64,000 bases of DNA from Dyella_A sp051962475 (GTDB lineage: Bacteria; Pseudomonadota; Gammaproteobacteria; Xanthomonadales; Rhodanobacteraceae), in contig NZ_JBQCCF010000034.1 of NCBI RefSeq assembly GCF_051962475.1, positions 1-64,000 of the forward strand, in the 5' to 3' direction. A model generated the notes under the pieces. The model did no database searches. It worked only from the letters and a program-made list of their open reading frames with translations, and had not been told where the DNA came from. Made by a program: the position numbers and the translations under genes. Shown piece by piece: positions 59,526 through 64,000 of this stretch (the stretch's first letter is position 1; every line of letters starts with the position of its first letter).

Positions 59526-59536
59526 CCAATGGGGGC

Positions 59537-60796
59537 TCAGCGCGGTTCGGCGATCTGTGCCTGCAGCTCCACGTCGCGTGGCGGCGGCGCGGGCGGCGTC
59601 TCGCGCAACCGCCGCTGATACCAGCGCCAGGCCAACCAGCCGATGCTAGTGAGCACGCTGCTGCCTACCGCCAGCGGCAGCAGGCTGGAGGACAGCAGCG
59701 GCGACAGCACACCGGCCACGCCGGCATTGAGCAGCAGGCTGACGAAGGCCTGCACCGAGGAGGCGCCACCACGGCGCTGCGGGAAACGGTCCAGCAGCAG
59801 CAGCGTCAGGGTCGGAAAGGCCAGCTGCACGCCGATGCCGTGCAGCACCAGCGGCAGCACCGACCAGGGCAGCACGCCTTCGGGCGCCAGCAGACCGCCC
59901 AGCAGGTGCAGCAGGCAGGCCGAGCCCATCGAGGCGTAACCGAGGTTGACGGTGAAGGTCACGCTGTGCCGCTCGGCCAATCGTCCGGACAACCACGCGC
60001 CAAATACCAGCCCCGCCACCACCGGCAGGAACAGCCAGGGGAAGCCCTGCGCCGATAGATGCAGCAACTCGCGCACGATGCGCGGCGCCGAGGCGATGAA
60101 CAGGAACAGCCCGCAGAAGTTGATCGTGCTGGAAATCAGCAACGGCACGAACGGCCGGTCGCGACCGAACGAGAGATAGGTCGCCACCAGCTCGCGCGGC
60201 ACGAACGGCGTGCGGCTCTCAGGCGGGTGGGTCTCGCGCAGCAGCGCCACCAGCGCCACCGCCATCAACACGGTGAACGCGGTGAGCAGCCAGAAGATGC
60301 CGTGCCAGCCATCCAGCCACAGCAGCTGCGCGCCGACCATCGGCGCGATCACGGGCGCCACGCCGAAGATCATCATCACGCGCGACATCAGCTTCTGCGC
60401 CGCGGCGCCCTGCAACGAATCGCGTACGATCGCGCGCCCCACCACCAGGCCCGCACCGGCGCAGGCACCCTGCAGCGCACGGCAGCCCAGCAGCATGGCG
60501 AACGAAGTGGACATCGCCGCGCCCGCGGAGGCCAGCGCGTACACCAGCATGCCGACGATGATCACCGGCTTGCGCCCGATCGCATCGGAAATGGCGCCAT
60601 GGAACAGGCTCATCCCACCGTAGGTGAGCAGGTAGACGCTGATCAGCTGCTGCAGCGCCGTGTCATCCACCGCAAAGTGGCCACCGATCAACGGAAACGC
60701 CGGAAACACCGCGTCGATGGAGAACGGACCGATCATCGACAGCCCCGCCAGCAGCCATGGCAGGCTGCGCGGAACGGAGGGGGCGGCGGAAGTCAT
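59537..60796 (-). CDS. Bcr/CflA-type multidrug efflux MFS transporter
   Basis: 419 aa from the ATG at 60796. Twelve helices. MFS motif A GAISDAIGRKPVIIVG (about 65-80) and the family start LLAGLSMIGPFSIDAVFPAFP, GRALQGACAGAGLVVGRAIVRD matching the Bcr/CflA D-x-x-x-G-R-x-x-x-x-x signature. Proton-driven drug or metabolite exporter. Its start is about 100 bp from the divergent fluoride riboswitch. Confidence 0.88.
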   Translation of the reverse strand: MTSAAPSVPRSLPWLLAGLSMIGPFSIDAVFPAFPLIGGHFAVDDTALQQLISVYLLTYGGMSLFHGAISDAIGRKPVIIVGMLVYALASAGAAMSTSFAMLLGCRALQGACAGAGLVVGRAIVRDSLQGAAAQKLMSRVMMIFGVAPVIAPMVGAQLLWLDGWHGIFWLLTAFTVLMAVALVALLRETHPPESRTPFVPRELVATYLSFGRDRPFVPLLISSTINFCGLFLFIASAPRIVRELLHLSAQGFPWLFLPVVAGLVFGAWLSGRLAERHSVTFTVNLGYASMGSACLLHLLGGLLAPEGVLPWSVLPLVLHGIGVQLAFPTLTLLLLDRFPQRRGGASSVQAFVSLLLNAGVAGVLSPLLSSSLLPLAVGSSVLTSIGWLAWRWYQRRLRETPPAPPPRDVELQAQIAEPR

Positions 60797-60892
60797 GAGG
60801 CGCTTCAGATAGTCGGCGGGCGGGCGCGCCAGCATATCGCCAGCGCGGCACAGTTGACCGGCCGCGGGCCGCATTTGCTACGATCGCTCGAC

Positions 60893-60950
60893 CAATGGGA
60901 GATGGCATGCCTCCCCGAACCGCCGCAAGGCTGATGATGCCTGGTTGAAC
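60893..60950 (+). ncRNA. Fluoride riboswitch (crcB motif) aptamer
   Basis: The sequence fits the crcB RNA fold known from Thermotoga and Pseudomonas: GGGAGATGGCATGCCTCCC (outer stem, 60897-60915), AACC-GCC-GCAA-GGC (inner stem), then CTGATGATGCC. The GGCAT at 60904-60908 pairs with ATGCC at 60937-60941, the fluoride-site pseudoknot/stem. A terminator follows, and crcB is the next gene, so fluoride switching on is expected. Confidence 0.85.
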
Positions 60951-60977
60951 CCTTCGCGGGGCGGCCGGGCATTTTTT
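60937..60977 (+). terminator. Riboswitch-controlled terminator
   Basis: ATGCCTGG (60937-60944) pairs with CCGGGCAT (60965-60972, one G-U) and is followed by six T residues (60972-60977). Its first arm is also aptamer sequence, so fluoride binding should break the terminator and let crcB be transcribed. Confidence 0.8.
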
Positions 60978-61031
60978 CAGGCGCCGCCTGACGATGCCCA
61001 CCGCGCCCGCACCACGATCGCTGGAATCCGG

Positions 61032-61427
61032 ATGCGCATGGATCTCACCTCTTTGTTTGCTGTCGGCTGCGGCGCCTTCTTGGGCGCGGTGCTTCGCTGG
61101 ATGCTCGGCTTCTGGCTCAACCCGCTGTTCCCCACGTTGCCGCTGGGCACGCTGGGCGCCAACCTGCTTGGCGGCCTGCTGATGGGGCTGGCGATGGGCG
61201 TCTTCAGCCAGTTCGACGCGCTCTCGCCGGCCGCGCGGCTTTTCTTCACCACCGGCTTCCTGGGCGGGCTCACCACGTTCTCCACCTTTTCGGCCGAGAC
61301 GGTGACGCTGATGCTGCGCCAGCAGTACGCGTGGATGCTGGCGATCGTCAGCGTCCACGTGATCGGCACGCTGGCGATGACGCTGGCCGGCATCGGCCTG
61401 GTCCGCGCCCTCACCGCCGCCCGCTGA
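61032..61427 (+). CDS. crcB: Fluoride channel CrcB/Fluc
   Basis: 131 aa from the ATG at 61032 (a second ATG at 61038 is near). Four helices of the dual-topology fluoride channel: VGCGAFLGAVLRWMLGFWL, LGTLGANLLGGLLMGL, FFTTGFLGGLTTFSTFSAETVTL, with the Asn of GANLLG and the Phe-box TFSTFS. It exports fluoride that leaks in at low pH. Its fluoride riboswitch is upstream, and DUF190 follows. Confidence 0.93.
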   Translation: MRMDLTSLFAVGCGAFLGAVLRWMLGFWLNPLFPTLPLGTLGANLLGGLLMGLAMGVFSQFDALSPAARLFFTTGFLGGLTTFSTFSAETVTLMLRQQYAWMLAIVSVHVIGTLAMTLAGIGLVRALTAAR

Positions 61428-61458
61428 GGCGCCTGCCACCACCTTTCGGAGCATTCGC

Positions 61459-61779
61459 ATGAACGGCTATTCGCTGCGTTTCTACATGCACGAGAACCAG
61501 AAGCACCACGGCGTGTTGCTGTACGAATGGCTGCTGGAAGCGGCCAAGAAACACCACGTCCACGGCGGCTCGGCGTTCAAGACCATCGCCGGCTTCGGCC
61601 GCCACGGGCAGATCAATGCCGCGCATTTCTTCGAGCTGGCCGGGGAGCAATGCGTGCTGGTGGAGTTCATCGTCGACGCGGCCACCGCCGACACCCTGGT
61701 GGCGCTGGTGAAGGAGGAGAAGGCGCCGCTGTTCTGGGCACGCTTCCCGGCGGAGTTTGGGGTGGTCGAGGCGCCCTAG
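61459..61779 (+). CDS. DUF190 protein
   Basis: 106 aa. DUF190 is often next to crcB. Features: LRFYMHENQKHHGVLLYEWLLEAAKKHHVHGGSAFKTIAGFGRHG, a ferredoxin-like fold with histidines, and VEFIVDAATADTLVALVK. 31 bases after crcB on the same strand and under the same riboswitch. Exact role unknown. Confidence 0.9.
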   Translation: MNGYSLRFYMHENQKHHGVLLYEWLLEAAKKHHVHGGSAFKTIAGFGRHGQINAAHFFELAGEQCVLVEFIVDAATADTLVALVKEEKAPLFWARFPAEFGVVEAP

Positions 61780-61922
61780 CCCGGCGTTGACGCGCGACCG
61801 ACGCGGCCTGGCCGATGCTGGCGACCGTGGGGCAGTTGTACGATCGCCGCTCGGGTCGCGTCCGCAGCGCCACGTCTCGCCGGCCGCCGGCCCACCGTAC
61901 CCGCAACGCGTAGGAGGCGCCG

Positions 61923-63041
61923 ATGCATTCGGATTCGCTGCGACGCAAGGCCGAACAGCTGCTGTCCCTGGCCGGTATCGAGATCAACGGCGATCGCCCC
62001 TGCGACCTGCGCGTACACGACGAGCGCCTGTACGCCCGCGTGTTCTCGCACGGCTCGCTGGGCCTGGGCGAGGCCTACATGGACGGCTGGTGGGACGCCG
62101 ACGACCTGCCCGGGATGTTCACCCGCATCCTCTCCTCGCACCTAGACCAGGAACTGCGCACGCTCGACACCTTGCTTGCCCACCTCAAGGCCCGCTTCCT
62201 CAACCGGCAGCGCGGCGAGCACGCCTTCGAGGTCGCCGAAACCCACTACAACCTGGGCAACGACCTGTTCCGCGCCATGCTTGGCAAGCGATTGGTCTAC
62301 TCGTGCGGCTACTGGGCGCAGGCGGACAACCTGGACGACGCGCAGGAGGCCAAGCTCGACCTGGTCTGCCGCAAGCTCGGGCTTCGGCCCGGCCAGCGCG
62401 TGCTGGACATCGGCTGCGGCTGGGGCGAGGCGCTGAAGTTCGCGGCCGAGCGTTACGGCGTGGAAGGCGTGGGCATCACCGTGTCCACCGAGCAGGCCGC
62501 GTTCGCCAGCGAGCTGTGCCAGGGGCTGCCGATCGAGATCCGCGTGCAGGACTACCGCGAGCTCGACGAGCCGTTCGACGCGATCTACTCCATCGGCATG
62601 TTCGAGCATGTCGGCGGGCGCAACTACCGCAACTACTTCGAGACGGTGAGGCGCTGCCTCCGGGACGACGGCCTCTCGGTGTTGCACAGCATCGGCAGCA
62701 ACGGTGCGCCGGCGCAACCGGACCCCTGGATTGAGAAGTACATCTTTCCCAACTCGATGATCCCCGCCGCCAGCCAGGTCACCACCGCGCTGGAAGGCCT
62801 GTTCGTGGTGGAGGACTGGCACAACTTCGGCGCCGACTATGACCGCACGCTGATGGCCTGGCGCGACAACTTCGACCGCGCCTGGCCGGAGCTCTCGGCG
62901 CGCTACGACGAGCGCTTCCGCCGCATGTGGCATTTCTACCTGGGCGTGTCGGCCGCCGTGTTCCGCAGCCGGCGCGACCAGCTGTGGCAGCTGGTGCTGA
63001 GCCAGCACGGCGTGCCGGGCGGCTACCGCGCGCCGCGCTGA
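61923..63041 (+). CDS. cfa: Cyclopropane-fatty-acyl-phospholipid synthase
   Basis: 372 aa. Adds a methylene group to unsaturated fatty acids in membrane lipids with SAM. GSLGLGEAYMDGWWDADDLPGMF (N-terminal family motif), VAETHYNLGNDLFRAMLGKRLVYSCGYW, the SAM site VLDIGCGWGEALKFAAE (about 161-177), MFEHVGGRNYRNYF and YIFPNSMIPA (active site). AGGAGG seven bases before ATG. Ends 76 bp before an exported hydrolase gene. Confidence 0.95.
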   Translation: MHSDSLRRKAEQLLSLAGIEINGDRPCDLRVHDERLYARVFSHGSLGLGEAYMDGWWDADDLPGMFTRILSSHLDQELRTLDTLLAHLKARFLNRQRGEHAFEVAETHYNLGNDLFRAMLGKRLVYSCGYWAQADNLDDAQEAKLDLVCRKLGLRPGQRVLDIGCGWGEALKFAAERYGVEGVGITVSTEQAAFASELCQGLPIEIRVQDYRELDEPFDAIYSIGMFEHVGGRNYRNYFETVRRCLRDDGLSVLHSIGSNGAPAQPDPWIEKYIFPNSMIPAASQVTTALEGLFVVEDWHNFGADYDRTLMAWRDNFDRAWPELSARYDERFRRMWHFYLGVSAAVFRSRRDQLWQLVLSQHGVPGGYRAPR

Positions 63042-63117
63042 GGGGAGGACCTTGGTCTGACTTGCCGACGGCGGCGGCCGGCGGGATAGTCATGACGCTT
63101 TCCCGGGGAGAAACGTC

Positions 63118-64000
63118 ATGAACAAGCTTGCCGCACTGCTGGCCGCCCTCGTGCTGCCATTCGCCGCCGCCGCGCAGTCCGCGCCGCCGGCCAGCTATTA
63201 CAGCCACGCCGGGCACGACGACGTGCTCTCCGGCGGCGTGAAGATGATTCCGATCACCACCCCGCTGGGAAAATTCCGGGTGTGGACCAAGCGCGTGGGC
63301 AACAACCCGAAGCTGGCCGTGCTGCTGCTGCACGGCGGGCCGGGCATGACGCACGAATACTTCGAGGCGTTCGACAGCTACCTGCCCGCCGCCGGTATCG
63401 AATACATCTACTACGACCAGCTCGGCTCGGCCTATTCGGACCAGCCCAAGGGCCCCGGCACCGACGCGCTGTGGACCACCGACCGCTTCGTCGAGGAAGT
63501 CGAGCAGGTACGCCAGGCGCTGCACCTGGACAAGAACAACTTCTGCCTGCTCGGCCACTCCTGGGGCGGCATCCTGGCGATGGAGTACGCGCTGAAGTAT
63601 CAGCAGCACCTGAAGTGCCTGGTGATCTCCAACATGGTCGACTCGATCCCGCAGTACAACGAGTACGCCAAGCAGGTGCTCGAACCGGCGATGGATCCCA
63701 AGCAACTGGCCGAGGTGAAGGCGATGGAGGCCGAGCACCGCACCGACGATCCACGCTACATGCAGATCCTCACCACCATGCACTACGAAAAGCACGTGCT
63801 GCGCATGCCGCAGGCGCAGTGGCCCGAGCCGGTGACGCGCGCGTTCGGTCACGTCAACAGCCACATCTACACGCTGATGCAGGGCCCCAGCGAGCTGGGT
63901 GCCAGCGGCGTGCTGGAGCACTGGGACCGCAGCAAGGACCTGCACACCATCACCGTGCCGACGCTGGTGATTGCCGGCAGGTACGACACCATGGATCCCG
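63118..64000 (+). CDS. Exported proline-iminopeptidase-like hydrolase, cut by window end
   Basis: At least 294 aa, open at the end of the window. Signal peptide (MNKLAALLAALVLPFAAAAQ), then an alpha/beta hydrolase with LLLHGGPGMTHEYFEAFDSYL (the HGGPG oxyanion motif of proline iminopeptidases), YYDQLGSAYSDQP, and the nucleophile elbow GHSWGG (about residue 142). The acid Asp lies in IAGRYDTMDP near the cut; the His is not seen. Proline-iminopeptidase or related amidase in the periplasm. Ribosome site GGGGAG upstream. Confidence 0.88.
   Translation, partial: MNKLAALLAALVLPFAAAAQSAPPASYYSHAGHDDVLSGGVKMIPITTPLGKFRVWTKRVGNNPKLAVLLLHGGPGMTHEYFEAFDSYLPAAGIEYIYYDQLGSAYSDQPKGPGTDALWTTDRFVEEVEQVRQALHLDKNNFCLLGHSWGGILAMEYALKYQQHLKCLVISNMVDSIPQYNEYAKQVLEPAMDPKQLAEVKAMEAEHRTDDPRYMQILTTMHYEKHVLRMPQAQWPEPVTRAFGHVNSHIYTLMQGPSELGASGVLEHWDRSKDLHTITVPTLVIAGRYDTMDP

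Noticed and set aside
1..64000. Prophage, integrative element or insertion sequence
   Set aside because: No integrase, transposase, phage structural or conjugation gene is visible; gene content and GC look uniform.

Overview
This is a GC-rich chromosomal window with dense, short-spaced genes. It most likely comes from a gammaproteobacterium of the Xanthomonadales, family Rhodanobacteraceae (Dyella, Rhodanobacter, Luteibacter or Frateuria type). The clues are an XAC0095-like protein at the left edge, a bacteriophytochrome that ends in a PAS domain like the Xanthomonas type, a bpt-type leucyltransferase, a minCDE cluster, and many GC-rich REP/REPIN-like palindromes between genes. I see no rRNA or tRNA, no insertion-sequence transposase, no phage genes and no CRISPR array. 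Most of the window is core chromosome with small accessory modules.

Layout. 1-2.5 kb: XAC0095-like protein, a ParE/RHH toxin-antitoxin pair with a palindromic operator, and a methyltransferase. 2.5-9.7 kb: exported cyclophilin, a 0.9-kb REP array, a chemoreceptor lacking its first membrane helix, an ABC exporter, and a His-rich PadR regulator followed by a siderophore-interacting ferric reductase (YqjI/YqjH-like). 9.9-21.4 kb: AsmA, EamA permease, LysR with a divergent NAD(P)-binding protein, a CGNR regulator with a divergent decayed hydrolase, TMEM175-like channel, Asp-nucleophile hydrolase, rlmJ, Slp lipoprotein, CDF transporter, VOC protein and a GNAT. 21.6-25.2 kb: mfd, which carries an in-frame REP-type insertion. 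25.2-33.3 kb: FAD oxidoreductase, egtB-egtD (ergothioneine), two small exported proteins, rlmKL with a small hydrolase, and an amidase. 33.4-41 kb: tesB, heme oxygenase-bacteriophytochrome operon, bpt, glutamate-synthase-like flavoprotein and purT.

40.9-46.4 kb: an SPFH protein, a 23-residue membrane microprotein, an Arc-like RHH protein and an exported hydrolase behind a 17-bp palindrome; then DUF423 and a copper-delivery set for cytochrome oxidase (SCO1, PCuAC, CtaG). 46.5-54 kb: a GldA/F/G-type ABC system, an SRPBCC protein and a DesK/NarL-type two-component pair. 54-57 kb: GNAT-minC-minD-minE and an HExxH protein. 57-64 kb: DUF5916 outer-membrane protein, Bcr/CflA efflux pump, a fluoride riboswitch driving crcB-DUF190, cfa, and an exported proline-iminopeptidase-like hydrolase cut by the window end.

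The most unusual signals are: (1) a REP/palindrome element read in frame through mfd, adding about 65 residues; (2) the SPFH-microprotein-RHH cassette with its palindrome; (3) a hydrolase remnant with the nucleophile lost, facing a CGNR regulator across two 11-bp direct repeats exactly 42 bp apart; (4) a REPIN that supplies the stop codon of bpt. All family assignments are from reading the translated sequence, not from database searches.
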